A stretch of DNA of 64,000 bases from an uncultured Lachnospiraceae bacterium (GCA_947173495.1 CAMWFQ010000012.1:62001-126000); one strand, 5' to 3'; positions 1 through 11,007 are shown, numbered from the stretch's first letter. Made by a program: numbers and translations. The notes: generated from the sequence alone by a model not told the origin.

Positions 1-143
1 GTCTGATAAAGAAGAGACTTAAACTCCGCCACCTGAGCCTTATATCCTATTGTATTCACATTTGCCAGGTTATTGGCTATTGTATCCACATTAACCTGCT
101 GTGCATTCATTCCTGTTGCTGCTGACCATAAACTCCTGACCAT
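1..143 (-). CDS. flgG: Flagellar basal-body rod protein FlgG (N-terminal part, cut by window edge)
   Basis: Only the first 47 or so codons are present; the gene runs off the left edge. The start ATG at 143 follows a strong AAGGAGG site that overlaps the stop of the upstream flagellar gene. The visible N-terminus reads [16 protein letters not shown], then [16 protein letters not shown]. The [12 protein letters not shown] pattern is the conserved N-terminal rod signature of the FlgF/FlgG/FlgE family. FlgG normally forms the distal rod of the flagellum. Its position just downstream of a second rod-type gene and of an mreB/mbl gene matches the mbl-flhO-flhP order known in Bacillus, so FlhP is an equally good name. 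It is probably co-transcribed with the preceding gene. Confidence 0.88.
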   Translation of the reverse strand, partial: MVRSLWSAATGMNAQQVNVDTIANNLANVNTIGYKAQVAEFKSLLYQ

Positions 144-154
144 AAATTGCCTCC

Positions 155-931
155 TTAAATCTTACCAAGCTGATTTGCTGCAATATCCAGCGTACTGTCA
201 ATCGTAGTAATCATTTTCTGATTACTTTCATACGCACGGGAAATAGTAATCATATTAACCATCTCTGTTACCACAGACATATTGGAAGTTTCCAGATAAC
301 CTGCATAGACTTTTGCCTTTGCATCTGCTTCCTCTGCTCCTTCTATGGGCTGGAAATAATTTTCACCATAATGCTTTAAATAATTATAATCCGCAAAGTC
401 TGTCACCTGAATCGTCGCAACAACGTTCCCATCCTGAATAATCTGCCCACTGGTATTAATATCTGCCTTCAAATGAGGATCCAGTTCAATCGGCGAACCA
501 TTCTCATCCAGGACCGCATCTCCATCCCGCGTAACCAGACGTCCCTCCTCTGTCAGGGCAAAATTACCGTCCCTTGTATACATTGTGGAGGTGTCGCCTG
601 CCTTATTGGTAAATTCCACCACAAAAAAGCCCGAATCCGACAACGCAAGATCATAGGGATTTCCGGTCGATTTGAGAGGCCCCTGTGAAAAGTCCGTGTA
701 GCCCTCGCCGATCTTCACCCCCGGATGATTCCTGCCGATCCTTTTGGACAGATGATATGCTTCCGAGGCGTCCTTGATCTTATATGCAAGTACGGCGTCA
801 AAGGACTGGCTGGTTGCGCCCTCCTTTTTGAAGCCGTTGGTATTTGCATTTGCCAGATTGTTTGTGACCACATCCATTCTGTTCTGTTCATTGATCATAG
901 CCGTATAAGCTGTATACAATCCCTTTACCAT
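155..931 (-). CDS. flhO: Flagellar basal-body rod/hook protein, FlgF/FlhO-like
   Basis: This 258-residue protein starts at ATG 931 ([12 protein letters not shown]). An upstream in-frame TTG would add ten residues encoded by a repeated 5' element, so the ATG behind the GGAGAA site is preferred. It has the N-terminal rod signature [14 protein letters not shown] near residue 25, a central D1-type region with [11 protein letters not shown] and MYTRDGNF, and a C-terminal helix with the [13 protein letters not shown] and [11 protein letters not shown] motifs typical of axial rod proteins. FlgF/FlgG proteins build the rod that crosses the envelope. The gene lies between mbl upstream and flgG downstream and is probably part of a flagellar operon continuing to the left. 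Family membership is clear; FlgF versus FlgG naming is less certain. Confidence 0.9.
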   Translation of the reverse strand: MVKGLYTAYTAMINEQNRMDVVTNNLANANTNGFKKEGATSQSFDAVLAYKIKDASEAYHLSKRIGRNHPGVKIGEGYTDFSQGPLKSTGNPYDLALSDSGFFVVEFTNKAGDTSTMYTRDGNFALTEEGRLVTRDGDAVLDENGSPIELDPHLKADINTSGQIIQDGNVVATIQVTDFADYNYLKHYGENYFQPIEGAEEADAKAKVYAGYLETSNMSVVTEMVNMITISRAYESNQKMITTIDSTLDIAANQLGKI

Positions 932-934
932 AAA

Positions 935-1009
935 AATTCTCCATGCTGCCAACACCTGCAAATTTGGGCGTCAGCACAAATTTGTCTGTGAAAAATTTAT
1001 TTTTCACAG
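935..1009 (-). repeat. Repeated 5'-UTR element, copy A (hairpin plus SD region)
   Basis: Just upstream of the flhO-like start lies a stretch that recurs almost unchanged upstream of the blaI-like gene (11403-11494). It has a perfect 10-bp stem with a 4-nt loop (986-1009, arms CTGTGAAAAA/TTTTTCACAG). This is followed on the minus strand by a segment containing TGCTGACGCCCAAATTTGC and ending in the Shine-Dalgarno region GGAGAATT. The two copies share both the hairpin and the downstream segment, but copy B has an extra short palindrome between them. The origin is unknown; it resembles a short mobile or recombining leader sequence. Confidence 0.75.
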
Positions 1010-1078
1010 TACACCCTTTTTAATTTAAAATGAATATCTGAAAAAGCCGTCTGCACGACCTGTGCTGCAGGGCTTTTG

Positions 1079-2071
1079 TCAGTCACCTTTAAAGCCGCCA
1101 AGGCTTTCTACGTATTTGCCTGTGCCGATGGCGACTGCCGTCATGGGATCTTCGGCTGTCATGGTGTTAATGCCTGTCTTTTCCGCAATCAGATCCTCCA
1201 GACCTCTGAGAAGGCTTCCGCCTCCTGTAAGCACGATTCCTCTGTCCGCGATATCCGCCGCCAGTTCCGGAGGGGTTTTCTCCAGCACGCTGTGAATCGT
1301 CTCGATAATCTGCGCGGTTGCTTCCTTCAGGGCTTCTTCCGTTTCCTCGGAAGATACCTTCACTGTTTTGGGAAGTCCTGTTACAAGATTACGTCCCCTT
1401 ACATCCATATAATCCACTTCGGGACGTTTAAACGCCGAACCGATTTTTATCTTGATATCCTCTGCGGTTCTTTCTCCGATCAGAAGATTGTGCTTCTTAC
1501 GCATATATCTGACGAGCGCTTCGTCAAAATCGTCTCCTGCAATTTTGATGGAGGCGCTGACCACCGTTCCTCCCAGGGAAATTACTGCAATATCAGAGGT
1601 TCCTCCACCGATATCAACGATCATATTCCCACAGGGCTTGGAAATGTCGATTCCTGCACCGATTGCTGCCGCGATAGGCTCCTCGATAATGGAAACCTCT
1701 CTGGCGCCCGACTGGAAGGTTGCATCCTCAACCGCTTTCTTTTCAACCTCTGTGACACCGCTGGGCACACATACAGCAATCCTCGGCTTGCGGAAGGTTT
1801 TCTTGCCCAGAGCTTTCTGAATGAAATATTTCATCATTTGCTCCGTCACCTTATAGTCGGATATCACTCCCTGACGCAGAGGCCGAACCGCTACGATATT
1901 ACCGGGCGTCCTGCCCAACATAAGCCTGGCATCCTCTCCAATTGCCTTGATCTTCTCTGTATCTCTATCAAAAGCTACAACTGAAGGCTCCTTGAGGACA
2001 ACGCCTCTCCCTCTGATGTAAACCAATATACTGGCGGTTCCCAAATCGATTCCGATGTCTGTGTACTGCAT
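1079..2071 (-). CDS. mbl: Actin-like cell-shape protein MreB/Mbl
   Basis: This 330-residue protein has the complete actin-type ATPase fold: phosphate-1 motif DIGIDLGTASILVY at residues 5-18, a connect-1 region with IIEEPIAAAIGAG, phosphate-2 motif IVDIGGGTSD near residue 160, and adenosine motif IVLTGGGSLLRGL near residue 285. MreB-family filaments lie under the membrane and organise the elongation machinery for lateral wall synthesis. The length matches the family (330-345). Placement directly before flgF/flgG-like genes is the Bacillus mbl-flhO-flhP order, which favours the Mbl paralogue, but MreB cannot be excluded from sequence alone. The start ATG at 2071 follows a GGGG-containing leader. 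Confidence 0.93.
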   Translation of the reverse strand: MQYTDIGIDLGTASILVYIRGRGVVLKEPSVVAFDRDTEKIKAIGEDARLMLGRTPGNIVAVRPLRQGVISDYKVTEQMMKYFIQKALGKKTFRKPRIAVCVPSGVTEVEKKAVEDATFQSGAREVSIIEEPIAAAIGAGIDISKPCGNMIVDIGGGTSDIAVISLGGTVVSASIKIAGDDFDEALVRYMRKKHNLLIGERTAEDIKIKIGSAFKRPEVDYMDVRGRNLVTGLPKTVKVSSEETEEALKEATAQIIETIHSVLEKTPPELAADIADRGIVLTGGGSLLRGLEDLIAEKTGINTMTAEDPMTAVAIGTGKYVESLGGFKGD

Positions 2072-2223
2072 ATTTACCCCTTTCTTCTAAAACTATCGCT
2101 GATGTATTCTTTATCATAATTTCTAATTCTCAAAATAAGACACATGTAAAGTTATTATAACCGATAGAAATACATTTTCAAAGGGGTTTCACAAAAAATT
2201 TATAAAAATGGACACAACATCAA

Positions 2224-2241
2224 AAACGGTTCCCTCCGTTT
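2224..2241 (-). terminator. Rho-independent terminator after uvrA
   Basis: On the minus strand the stem AAACGG/CCGTTT has a 6-nt loop and runs into a short T tract, 28-45 nt downstream of the uvrA stop. It separates uvrBA from mbl. The rest of 2072-2268 is AT-rich leader that probably holds the mbl promoter; no clear -35/-10 pair was fixed. Confidence 0.6.
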
Positions 2242-2268
2242 CCTCTGCCGCATCCATGCTTTTATAAT

Positions 2269-5163
2269 TTATCGGTACTTTTCCAGGTTTTCTTTATATT
2301 TTTTCAGCATTTTTTTCACATACCGGCCGGTATAGGAATTTTCGTTCTCACAAACCTCCTCGGGCGTCCCGCAGGCAACGATCTCTCCGCCCCGGTCTCC
2401 CCCTTCCGGTCCCAGATCGATCAGATAATCTGCCGTCTTGATCACGTCCAGATTATGCTCGATCACCACAACGGTATTACCGCTGTCTGCAAGGCGGTGA
2501 AGAATTTCCACCAGCTTGTGCACATCCGCAAAATGCAGACCGGTGGTGGGTTCATCCAGAATGTAAATAGTGTTGCCCGTACTGCGCCTGCTCAGCTCTG
2601 TGGCCAGCTTGATTCTCTGGGCTTCCCCTCCGGAAAGCGTGGTAGAGGGCTGTCCCAGCTTCACATAGGACAATCCCACATCATTCAGGGTTTCGATCTT
2701 CCGACGGATAGATGGCAGATTTTCAAAAAACGGCACCGCCTCCTCCACGGTCATATCCAGCACATCGTAGATACTTTTTCCTTTGTATTTGATGTCCAGC
2801 GTTTCCCGGTTATAGCGTTTGCCTCCGCAGACCTCGCAGGGAACATATACGTCCGGCAAAAAATGCATCTCGATCTTGATAATTCCGTCTCCGCCGCAGG
2901 CCTCGCAGCGGCCGCCCTTCACATTAAAGCTGAAGCGCCCTTTCTTATATCCCTTCGCCTTGGCATCAGGCGTACCCGCAAACAGGTCTCTGATCATATC
3001 AAAGACTCCCGTATAGGTGGCGGGGTTGGAGCGGGGCGTTCTGCCGATAGGAGACTGATCAATATTGATCACCTTGTCCAGCTTCTTTATTCCTGTTATG
3101 TTTTTGTGTTTTCCGGGAATGGTTCTGGCGCGGTTAAGGTCTCTGGCCAGACGCTTATACAGAATCTCATTGACCAGCGAGCTCTTCCCGGAGCCTGATA
3201 CTCCCGTGACACAGGTCATCACGCCAAGCGGAATCTCTGCGGAAATATTCTTGAGATTGTTTTCTCTGGCTCCCGTTATTGTCAGCCAGCCCTTGGGCTG
3301 CCTGCGTGTTTCCGGTACCGGGATCTGCTTTCTTCCACTTAAATATTGCCCTGTGACAGATTCTTCTATCTCCATAATTTCTTCTGCCGTTCCCTGGGCA
3401 ATCACTTCACCGCCATGGGAACCGGCTCCCGGGCCAATATCCACTACATGATCGGCTGCCAGCATGGTATCCTCATCATGCTCCACCACGATCAGCGTAT
3501 TTCCCAGATCCCGGAGGTTCTTCAGGGTATTTAAGAGCTTATCGTTGTCCTTTTGATGAAGTCCGATGCTGGGCTCATCCAGAATATAGCAGACTCCCAC
3601 CAGCCCGGAACCGATCTGGGTTGCCAGACGGATACGCTGGGCTTCCCCGCCGGAGAGAGTGCCTGTCGCTCTCGACAGGGACAGATACTCCAGACCCACA
3701 TCCACCAGAAAGCCCACTCTGGCATTGATCTCCTTGATTACCTGTCTGCCGATCAGAAGCTGCTGATCCGAAAGCTTCATATCTTTAAGGAATTTATAAA
3801 GATCACGGATGGATAAGGCTGTAATCTCATAAATATTCTTATCACTGACAGTAACTGCCAGAGATTCTCTTTTCAGTCTCATGCCATTACATTCTTTGCA
3901 GGGGGTAATGCGCATAAAGGTCTCATATTCCTGCTTCATGATATCGGAAGCCGTCTCCCTGTACTTCCGCTCCATGTTCCTGATCAGCCCCTCAAAGGCC
4001 ACGGGGTAAATCCCTTCCCCCCTCTGTCCTTTGTAATGAACCCTGACCTCCCTGCCCCCTGTTCCGTGGATCAGCATGTGAAAGATATCTTTGGGCAGGT
4101 CCTGTACCGGTGTGTCAAGGCTGAAACCGTATTCGACAGAAAGCGCTTTGAGGAGGGCATTGGTAAAGCTTCCTGCCTCGCTGCTGGACTGCCAGCCCAT
4201 AACCTGAATGGCTCCCTCATTGATGCTCAGCGTCCGGTCAGGTACCATCAGCTCCGGGTCAAATTCCATTTTATATCCCAGGCCAAAGCATACCGGGCAT
4301 GCGCCATAAGGGTTGTTGAAGGAAAAGCTTCTCGGTTCGATCTCACTGATGCTGACCCCGCAGTCAGGGCAGGAAAAGCTCTGGCTGAAATTAATGGCCT
4401 CTCCTCCGATCACATCCACCATCAGCAGGCCTTCCGCCAGTGCCAGAACATTTTCAACCGAATCCGTAAGCCTTCTTTCGATCCCTGGCTTAACCACCAG
4501 TCTGTCCACCACAATCTCGATATTATGCTTTATGTTTTTTTCCAGGCTGATATCTTCCGTTAATTCATACAGATTTCCATCCACACGTACACGGACATAG
4601 CCGCTTCTCCGTGCCCGGTCAAAGACCTTGGCATGCTCTCCTTTTCGCCCCCGGACAACAGGGGCAAGAAGCTGGATCTTTGTTCCTTCTGGCATCGCCA
4701 TGATCTGATCCACCATCTGATCTACCGTCTGCTTCCGAATTTCTCTTCCGCATTCAGGACAATGAGGAATTCCAATCCTGGCGTATAAAAGTCTGAAATA
4801 ATCGTAAATTTCCGTCACAGTTCCTACCGTAGAACGGGGATTTCTGTTGGTGGACTTCTGATCAATGGAAATAGCCGGAGATAGTCCTTCTATCTTCTCC
4901 ACATTCGGCTTCTCCATCTGGCCCAGGAACTGTCTGGCATAAGAAGAGAGAGATTCCATATATCTGCGCTGTCCTTCCGCATAAATGGTATCAAATGCCA
5001 GCGAGGACTTCCCGGAGCCGGAAATACCGGTCAGCACCACCAGTTCATTTCTGGGGATCTCTACATTGAGATTTTTTAAATTATGTTCATTGGCCCCGCG
5101 GATTTTAATGTATTCCCGGGGACGCATTCTGGGCGTCTCTACATGCCTGTCTGAAAGATTCAT
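2269..5163 (-). CDS. uvrA: Excinuclease ABC subunit A (UvrA)
   Basis: UvrA is the damage-recognition ATPase of nucleotide excision repair; with UvrB it scans DNA and loads UvrB at lesions. Two ABC modules are seen, with Walker A motifs [12 protein letters not shown] (near residue 45) and [13 protein letters not shown] (near 640). There are two ABC signatures ([14 protein letters not shown] and [14 protein letters not shown]) and paired CxxC zinc modules ([23 protein letters not shown]). I prefer ATG 5163 (MNLSDRHVE), preceded by AGGAGAAAAGACATTAAG; an in-frame ATG eight codons earlier overlaps uvrB. The resulting 964 residues is slightly longer than the usual ~940-955. It begins two nucleotides after the uvrB stop, so the two genes form one operon under the LexA-box promoter. 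Confidence 0.98.
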   Translation of the reverse strand: MNLSDRHVETPRMRPREYIKIRGANEHNLKNLNVEIPRNELVVLTGISGSGKSSLAFDTIYAEGQRRYMESLSSYARQFLGQMEKPNVEKIEGLSPAISIDQKSTNRNPRSTVGTVTEIYDYFRLLYARIGIPHCPECGREIRKQTVDQMVDQIMAMPEGTKIQLLAPVVRGRKGEHAKVFDRARRSGYVRVRVDGNLYELTEDISLEKNIKHNIEIVVDRLVVKPGIERRLTDSVENVLALAEGLLMVDVIGGEAINFSQSFSCPDCGVSISEIEPRSFSFNNPYGACPVCFGLGYKMEFDPELMVPDRTLSINEGAIQVMGWQSSSEAGSFTNALLKALSVEYGFSLDTPVQDLPKDIFHMLIHGTGGREVRVHYKGQRGEGIYPVAFEGLIRNMERKYRETASDIMKQEYETFMRITPCKECNGMRLKRESLAVTVSDKNIYEITALSIRDLYKFLKDMKLSDQQLLIGRQVIKEINARVGFLVDVGLEYLSLSRATGTLSGGEAQRIRLATQIGSGLVGVCYILDEPSIGLHQKDNDKLLNTLKNLRDLGNTLIVVEHDEDTMLAADHVVDIGPGAGSHGGEVIAQGTAEEIMEIEESVTGQYLSGRKQIPVPETRRQPKGWLTITGARENNLKNISAEIPLGVMTCVTGVSGSGKSSLVNEILYKRLARDLNRARTIPGKHKNITGIKKLDKVINIDQSPIGRTPRSNPATYTGVFDMIRDLFAGTPDAKAKGYKKGRFSFNVKGGRCEACGGDGIIKIEMHFLPDVYVPCEVCGGKRYNRETLDIKYKGKSIYDVLDMTVEEAVPFFENLPSIRRKIETLNDVGLSYVKLGQPSTTLSGGEAQRIKLATELSRRSTGNTIYILDEPTTGLHFADVHKLVEILHRLADSGNTVVVIEHNLDVIKTADYLIDLGPEGGDRGGEIVACGTPEEVCENENSYTGRYVKKMLKKYKENLEKYR

Positions 5164-5164
5164 C

Positions 5165-7180
5165 TTAATGTCTTTTCTCCTCATCATCCAATTCTTTTAG
5201 TTTGATCTTCAATTCTACCATTTTATCCCTGAGTTCTGCTGCAGATTCAAAGTTCAGATCGGCAGCTGCCTTTTTCATCTGCTTCTCCACCTCTGCAATC
5301 AGTTTCTGAAGCTCCTTGCGGTTCATGGACTCAGGATCCTTCTCAAATTTCACTTCCTGTCTGGCGATCACCTTGGAGATGCTGATCAGATCCCGAACCG
5401 CCTTTTTGATAGACTGGGGGGTGATGTTATGCTCCTGGTTGTACTTTTCCTGAATGGCCCGCCGTCTGTTGGTCTCGTCAATGGCCGCCTGCATGGAATC
5501 CGTCATCTGATCCGCATACATGATTACGTGGCCCTCCACATTTCGGGCCGCACGTCCGATGGTCTGGATCAGCGATGTCTCCGAGCGGAGAAATCCCTCC
5601 TTGTCGGCGTCCAGAATCGCGATCAGCGAAATTTCCGGAATATCCAACCCTTCTCTTAAAAGATTGATTCCTACCAGAACATCAAACACATCAAGCCTCA
5701 TATCTCTGATGATCTCCGCCCTCTCGAGAGTATCGATATCCGAGTGGAGGTACTTTACCCGTATTCCCACATCCTTCATATAGTCTGTCAGATCCTCCGC
5801 CATCCGCTTGGTCAGCGTGGTCACCAGGACTTTATTGTGTCTTTCTGTTTCCTTGTTGATCTCTGCGACCAGATCGTCGATCTGTCCCTCCACCGGCCGC
5901 ACGGATATCTCCGGATCCAGAAGGCCGGTAGGCCGGATGATCTGTTCGGTACGAAGAAGTTCGTGATCCCTTTCATAGTTGGAAGGGGTTGCCGACACAA
6001 ACATCATCTGATCAATATGCTGTTCGAACTCCTCGAAGCGCAGGGGACGGTTATCCAACGCAGAGGGCAGTCTGAATCCATAATCCACTAATGTAGTTTT
6101 CCGGGAACGGTCGCCGTTATACATGGCGCCGATCTGCGGAATCGTCATGTGAGACTCGTCCACAATGATCAGAAAGTCATCTCTGAAAAAGTCCATTAAA
6201 GTATAGGGCATGGCTCCTTCCTTCAAACCCGACAAATGCCTGGAATAGTTTTCTATTCCTGAACAAAATCCTGTTTCCCTGAGCATTTCTATATCAAAGT
6301 TGGTCCTCTCGGAAATCCTCTGAGCCTCCAGCAGCTTGTCCTCGCTCTTAAAATAGCGGATTCTCTCTTCCAGCTCAGCCTCGATATCCTTACAGGCTTC
6401 ATTGATCTTTTCCTGCTGGACAACATAGTGTGAGGCCGGGTAGATCATAATATGCTCCAACAGTGCATGTACCTGCCCTGAAAGCGGCTCTGTCTGCGCG
6501 ATCCTGTCTATTTCATCTCCGAAAAATTCTACTCTGATCAGATAATCGCCGCCCTGGGCAGGATATACTTCCACCACATCTCCTCTCACCCGGAAGCATC
6601 CTCTGCCGAGATCCATATCATTTCTTTCATATTGAATATCAATCAGCTCTCTGATCACCTGATCCCGGTCCTTGGTCATACCCGGACGCAGAGACACGCT
6701 CATGCCCTGGAATTCTTCGGGACTTCCCAGGCCGTATATACAGGACACACTGGCGACCACAATGACATCCCTTCTTTCTGACAGAGATGCCGTGGCGGAA
6801 AGACGGAGTTTTTCGATCTCATCGTTTATTGCCGAATCCTTTGCAATATAAGTATCCGAAGAAGGAACATAAGCCTCCGGCTGGTAATAGTCATAATAGG
6901 ACACAAAATACTCCACTGCATTCTCAGGGAAGAACTCCTTGAACTCCCCGTACAATTGTCCGGCGAGGGTCTTATTGTGCGCTATGACCAAAGTGGGCTT
7001 GTTCAGGGCGGCGATCACGTTGGCCATGGTGAAGGTCTTGCCGGAACCTGTAACCCCCAGTAAAGTCTGGAATTGGTTGCCTTCCTTGAAGCCTTTAACC
7101 AAGGCTTCTATGGCTGCGGGCTGGTCGCCGGTGGGTTTGTATTCACTGTGTAATTTAAAGACATTTTGTTTGTTTTGCAC
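5165..7180 (-). CDS. uvrB: Excinuclease ABC subunit B (UvrB)
   Basis: UvrB is the helicase-like subunit that verifies damage and recruits UvrC. The 671-residue protein has Walker A GVTGSGKT near residue 42, the damage-probing beta-hairpin region [14 protein letters not shown] near residue 92, DEAD-like [12 protein letters not shown], motif [11 protein letters not shown], and a C-terminal UVR domain ([20 protein letters not shown]) near residue 635. The length is typical (655-680). It starts at GTG 7180 with GAGGTG as Shine-Dalgarno site. It heads the uvrBA operon and is preceded by a perfect LexA-type palindrome, so SOS induction is expected. Confidence 0.98.
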   Translation of the reverse strand: MQNKQNVFKLHSEYKPTGDQPAAIEALVKGFKEGNQFQTLLGVTGSGKTFTMANVIAALNKPTLVIAHNKTLAGQLYGEFKEFFPENAVEYFVSYYDYYQPEAYVPSSDTYIAKDSAINDEIEKLRLSATASLSERRDVIVVASVSCIYGLGSPEEFQGMSVSLRPGMTKDRDQVIRELIDIQYERNDMDLGRGCFRVRGDVVEVYPAQGGDYLIRVEFFGDEIDRIAQTEPLSGQVHALLEHIMIYPASHYVVQQEKINEACKDIEAELEERIRYFKSEDKLLEAQRISERTNFDIEMLRETGFCSGIENYSRHLSGLKEGAMPYTLMDFFRDDFLIIVDESHMTIPQIGAMYNGDRSRKTTLVDYGFRLPSALDNRPLRFEEFEQHIDQMMFVSATPSNYERDHELLRTEQIIRPTGLLDPEISVRPVEGQIDDLVAEINKETERHNKVLVTTLTKRMAEDLTDYMKDVGIRVKYLHSDIDTLERAEIIRDMRLDVFDVLVGINLLREGLDIPEISLIAILDADKEGFLRSETSLIQTIGRAARNVEGHVIMYADQMTDSMQAAIDETNRRRAIQEKYNQEHNITPQSIKKAVRDLISISKVIARQEVKFEKDPESMNRKELQKLIAEVEKQMKKAAADLNFESAAELRDKMVELKIKLKELDDEEKRH

Positions 7181-7272
7181 AAATAAGCACCTCGAATTCC
7201 ATATGAACTAAGCAGCACTGCGAGAACTTTTTTATCTTACCATAAATCACTGATTTTGTATAGATGAAAATC

Positions 7273-7284
7273 GAACTTTTGTTC
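7273..7284. promoter_or_regulatory. lexA box: LexA (SOS) operator upstream of uvrBA
   Basis: The sequence GAACTTTTGTTC is a perfect palindrome matching the Gram-positive LexA/DinR core GAAC-N4-GTTC, flanked by the expected C on the left side. It lies about 93 bp upstream of the uvrB start. The 7181-7496 gap also contains the uvrB leader, a TAAGAT -10-like hexamer for uvrB near 7240, and a TATAAT near 7436 pointing right toward the hypothetical gene at 7497. Confidence 0.85.
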
Positions 7285-7496
7285 TTTTTGTTCTTTCTTT
7301 CACAGACGTGTCCATGATATCCGCAATATTCTCTACAAACATATAATTTTTTAAAATATTTCTCTACTGGCTTGCAGGTTTATCACAGCAAAATGAATTT
7401 TTTGTAAAATCTATTTCTTCCGGGAAATGATTGCAGTATAATGAAGCCATCGACAATCGGGATTTTTTTAAACGCGCTAAAGCAGAGGAGGATAGA

Positions 7497-7970
7497 ATGC
7501 CATACACATTTCAATCAGTGAAAGACACGGAAAAATTAACAGATAGCAGTAAGCTGTGTAATTTTATTGAAGGCTTTGCAGATTATGAAAATCAGTTTTC
7601 TCTTATATGTGGTAAAATCAAAGCGCTATTTGGTCAACCAATCTATCAGACAGAAAATTTGGAAAATCTTTTTTTATACTGTATATTAGCGACATCGGAA
7701 GAAGGGAAAGAAGTTTACTTACACATTTATTGTGCAGGATCAGGTCCCGCAGTTGGCGGTATGCAGGATGAAAAATCCAGAAAGGCGGCAAAGGCTTTAG
7801 TAGATTATGTTTGGCAGGCCGATCCGGTTAATTACACACATGAAGCCTACTATTTAGACGGACCTTCTGCTCTTGAATTCGGAATCAGAGATGGCGTTCC
7901 TTATTATAGCGAAACTGAGTTAAATCTTTCGGAAAAAGAATTTAGAGAACTGTATACACGTTTATCGTAG
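7497..7970 (+). CDS. Hypothetical protein, 157 aa
   Basis: I do not recognise a family. The start ATG 7497 (MPYTFQSVKD) is placed by an excellent AGGAGG site five bases upstream; a longer reading frame begins at 7431 but has no such site. The protein is soluble and acidic, with no signal peptide or membrane segment. It has an aromatic-rich central part (LENLFLYCILATSEEGKEVYLHIYC) and a GSGPAVGG turn. A TATAAT at about 7436 is a plausible -10 box. It is the only plus-strand gene between uvrB and the regulator at 25516 and is convergent with the M56 peptidase gene. Its size and its isolation fit an accessory gene such as an orphan immunity or stress protein, but that is speculation. Confidence 0.75.
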   Translation: MPYTFQSVKDTEKLTDSSKLCNFIEGFADYENQFSLICGKIKALFGQPIYQTENLENLFLYCILATSEEGKEVYLHIYCAGSGPAVGGMQDEKSRKAAKALVDYVWQADPVNYTHEAYYLDGPSALEFGIRDGVPYYSETELNLSEKEFRELYTRLS

Positions 7971-8133
7971 CCTTTCATGGGCGCACGCTCCTTTCTGGCG
8001 GCTGCTTTCTCTATATTGTCCATAGGAGTCGCGGCAATCCCTCTTTCCTTAAATAGAGCGGATGCCGCAGACACTATGTTTTCCCGATGTACGCTTCCAG
8101 GCTCTTTCTTCGTCCCATATGTTACTCTCTATT

Positions 8134-11007
8134 CTATAGCTCCACTCCATACCACCGGATCTTGAATCCATCCTGCGTCTTGACCATCGACATGCTCAAA
8201 TATGCCACCGTATTGTCTTCGACCTCCGCCCAGCCCGTAAATTCATAATAGACATACACATGGACACCTATATCAATATTGATGCCGGGAATTCCGCTGC
8301 CTCCGGCATGTGTTTCCCTTATCCGGTCTGCCTGCTCCGGATAATCATACATTTCCACTTTTCCCTCGAAATCCTCCGCCAGAAGCCCTCGCAGGGTCTC
8401 CTCGTTATTTTCAAAATATGCCCTGGCGAAAGTCCGTATGGTCTCTTTTATTTTCACGGCATCCTCACACGGCTCGCCACTGTTAACCGCCTGCATCCCA
8501 TTCTCATCCGGGTCGAGACTGAAGGATTCCCGATTGTCAAAGTACATCCTCCCGCCGTACACACCGCAATGTCCGTACCAGCCGTCATCCCCATACATAC
8601 TCACGCTGTCCGCAAACCGGTATACTTTCTGCGCTTTTCCTCCGGCTCTGGGAATACGTACCAGATAGTCCTCACTTACCGTACCCTTGTCTACACTTTC
8701 CCCATCATTCCGATAATAGTCGCCGATGTGTCTATGCTGTATCAAATAGATATAATCGGCATCATATGTGACCAGCGAGAGCTCAGAGGATGCCCTCTCA
8801 TCTCTGTCGTCTATTCTGTAAAACATATCCTTTTGCTTTGTCTCAAAATCTACGTACCATATTTCCATTGAAATATCCTGATAGTAAATCCCCGATTCCG
8901 TCACCAGCACAGGAAATCCCGGCATATCGCACAGATACTCATATGTTCCGTCTTCATTTTCCAGATAGACACTGATCAGCGACTCATCTTTGTACCGGCT
9001 CACCACCTGTCTGCCGTCTAACAGCTTTTTACATGACGCCACATCGATCATTGCGTGATACATCCCGTTTCCCGCCTCGGTAAGCTGCCAATATTCCTCC
9101 GTATCAACCCCCGCATTCAGACGTGAAAATTCCGTCTCCCTATAATCATTGTATTCTTTATAGAGAAAATCCGGCGACTCGTCGTCCAGCTGGCTTACCG
9201 CGTCGCCCTTTTCGTCCAGCACAAAGCCGATCCGTGTTGACGCCGCGCCAAGCGCCACATACAGGTTCCCTTCATAGACAGATACATTGGTGATCAGATA
9301 ATCCGGAAACTTTAATTCAAATCCTGCCAGTGCATCTACCACTTCATGGGTATCCAGGTCCATCCGGTATACCGTGGCTGTGCTGGTTTTCTCCTCCGGC
9401 GCGCTGCCACTGAAATAGAGATTCTTTCCGTCTACCTCCATCTTTTTGGGTCTTTCACATATATTGGCATAGAGAAGCTGTTCTTCCCCTTGACCGCCTT
9501 TTATATAATAAATGCCATCCTTCTTCGCCAGATATAAATCTCCCTGATAACCTCTTATGACATCATTATAAACATGATTATAGTCAAAATCCGACGTCTC
9601 CTCCCCCGACGGCCTTTCCGCCGTATCACTGTCTTCCACGCTGCCTCCGGTATGCGGACTTTTTTCCGCATTTGATATGGCATCTTCATCCGCCGGACCA
9701 GAGCCTACATTCATACCGCTGCTTTCCTCCCTGTTGTCATTCTCCTGCTCATATCCGCAGGAGACAGCAATTCCTGTTATCAGGACAAGCATAGCGGCAA
9801 TGACAATACTCAGCCTTCCTTTCTTCTTTATGCCGGAATCCAGTATATAGTCGATCCTTGCCTTCATCTGTTTCCGACTGCCGCCAAAACCCGTAGAAAA
9901 TGCGTTCACTCCCTTCCTGCCGCCCGCAAAGGCAAGCATAGCTCTGGCATAGTTCTCACGCTCATCATCGTCTCTGCCTGCAAGAACACTGCCGTCGCAG
10001 GCAAGCTCCATGTCGTAAAAGAATTGTTTTTTCATCAGCCAGATGAAAGGATTAAACCAGTGGATACAGCAGGCTGCTGTCATCAGCATTTTCAGCCAAA
10101 GATCCTTCTGGCGGTAATGACACATCTCATGCGCCATTATCAGTTCCATCTCCGTCTCCTTCCACTTACTCCTGTCCGCAGGAAGCACCAGCTTCGGACG
10201 GATCAGCCCCACCAGACACGGACCTGCAACTGCCGTGCTTTGATATGCTATCAGCTCTGCATGTCCGGTTATCCTTTTTTGCAACATACCGATCTGTCTC
10301 ACCAACTGTGTATCCCTCACCGGGCACAGGCTCCTCCGATACCTGCCTGCTACAAACAGATAACTTCCTGCTAAATAAAGGAAACCGGCGCCCACTCCCG
10401 CAAACCATATGATGATCAAAAGACGCGTATAAAAAAATGCACTGCGCCCTGCCTGTCCTGCATCCGGATCTTCTCTGCTTTCCCCCGCTGCACCTGCCGT
10501 CCGGTTTCGATTCTGTTCCTCCTGCGCGCCAACACGGGCATTTCCTCTGCCATCCGGCGCCATATCGTCCTCTGAACCTGTCCTCTGTGTATCTGACACG
10601 CCGCCTGCTGCCTGCGCATCCCCTGCCGCCATCATACCACTCTCCGGGTTTCCCGGTTCTGCAGGGACGCCCTCCGGCTCCCAACCATTGTTTTGCCGCT
10701 CCGTCGGCTGTACCGTCATCATTTCATCTGTGTAAGCTCCGTCTTCCTGCTTCGCAGGCAGCGCTGTTCCCCGCTCCCAGCCGAAGCCTTCCTGTTCGAA
10801 TCCGGCATGATCAAGCAGTCTGATCTCCATACCCGGTATTGAAAAATTATAGAAGATCAGCATCCGCACTGTTAACAGCATCCAGGCCAGTTTCATCCAC
10901 CCCGCGCCATAACGTCTGCGCAGCCTGTCTGCAAAAATACATAACAGCGTAATCGCTATCGCCGCAGCAATATTGATTTCCAGTATGTCAAAAAAAATTC
11001 CGCTCAT
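8134..11007 (-). CDS. BlaR1-like M56 membrane peptidase with large extracytoplasmic sensor region
   Basis: This 957-residue protein begins with hydrophobic helices (residues 8-25, 38-55), then a long Gly/Glu/Ala-rich low-complexity loop (about 90-185), another helix (about 192-215) and an M56 zincin core. The core has the zinc motif HEMCH near residue 292 and MELACDG downstream. After a helix near 400 comes a roughly 500-residue extracytoplasmic part with repeated YYIKGG, LYFSG and YLIQHR stretches, resembling a beta-propeller (DUF5050-like) rather than a penicillin-binding domain. BlaR1/MecR1 peptidases relay an external signal by causing cleavage of the BlaI repressor. The gene overlaps blaI by ATGA and is clearly co-transcribed. 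The sensed ligand is unknown, and a beta-lactam is not supported. A small acidic domain at the C-terminus ends the protein. Confidence 0.85.
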   Translation of the reverse strand: MSGIFFDILEINIAAAIAITLLCIFADRLRRRYGAGWMKLAWMLLTVRMLIFYNFSIPGMEIRLLDHAGFEQEGFGWERGTALPAKQEDGAYTDEMMTVQPTERQNNGWEPEGVPAEPGNPESGMMAAGDAQAAGGVSDTQRTGSEDDMAPDGRGNARVGAQEEQNRNRTAGAAGESREDPDAGQAGRSAFFYTRLLIIIWFAGVGAGFLYLAGSYLFVAGRYRRSLCPVRDTQLVRQIGMLQKRITGHAELIAYQSTAVAGPCLVGLIRPKLVLPADRSKWKETEMELIMAHEMCHYRQKDLWLKMLMTAACCIHWFNPFIWLMKKQFFYDMELACDGSVLAGRDDDERENYARAMLAFAGGRKGVNAFSTGFGGSRKQMKARIDYILDSGIKKKGRLSIVIAAMLVLITGIAVSCGYEQENDNREESSGMNVGSGPADEDAISNAEKSPHTGGSVEDSDTAERPSGEETSDFDYNHVYNDVIRGYQGDLYLAKKDGIYYIKGGQGEEQLLYANICERPKKMEVDGKNLYFSGSAPEEKTSTATVYRMDLDTHEVVDALAGFELKFPDYLITNVSVYEGNLYVALGAASTRIGFVLDEKGDAVSQLDDESPDFLYKEYNDYRETEFSRLNAGVDTEEYWQLTEAGNGMYHAMIDVASCKKLLDGRQVVSRYKDESLISVYLENEDGTYEYLCDMPGFPVLVTESGIYYQDISMEIWYVDFETKQKDMFYRIDDRDERASSELSLVTYDADYIYLIQHRHIGDYYRNDGESVDKGTVSEDYLVRIPRAGGKAQKVYRFADSVSMYGDDGWYGHCGVYGGRMYFDNRESFSLDPDENGMQAVNSGEPCEDAVKIKETIRTFARAYFENNEETLRGLLAEDFEGKVEMYDYPEQADRIRETHAGGSGIPGINIDIGVHVYVYYEFTGWAEVEDNTVAYLSMSMVKTQDGFKIRWYGVEL

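Noticed and set aside
1076-1984. 302-codon plus-strand frame opposite mbl
   Set aside because: Codon pattern and homology clearly favour mbl on the minus strand.
2455-6091. Plus-strand open frames opposite uvrA and uvrB
   Set aside because: They are shadows of strongly supported genes and have no ribosome sites or recognisable domains.
7977-8165. 62-codon frame after the hypothetical gene
   Set aside because: No ribosome site; the region is the short gap between convergent genes.
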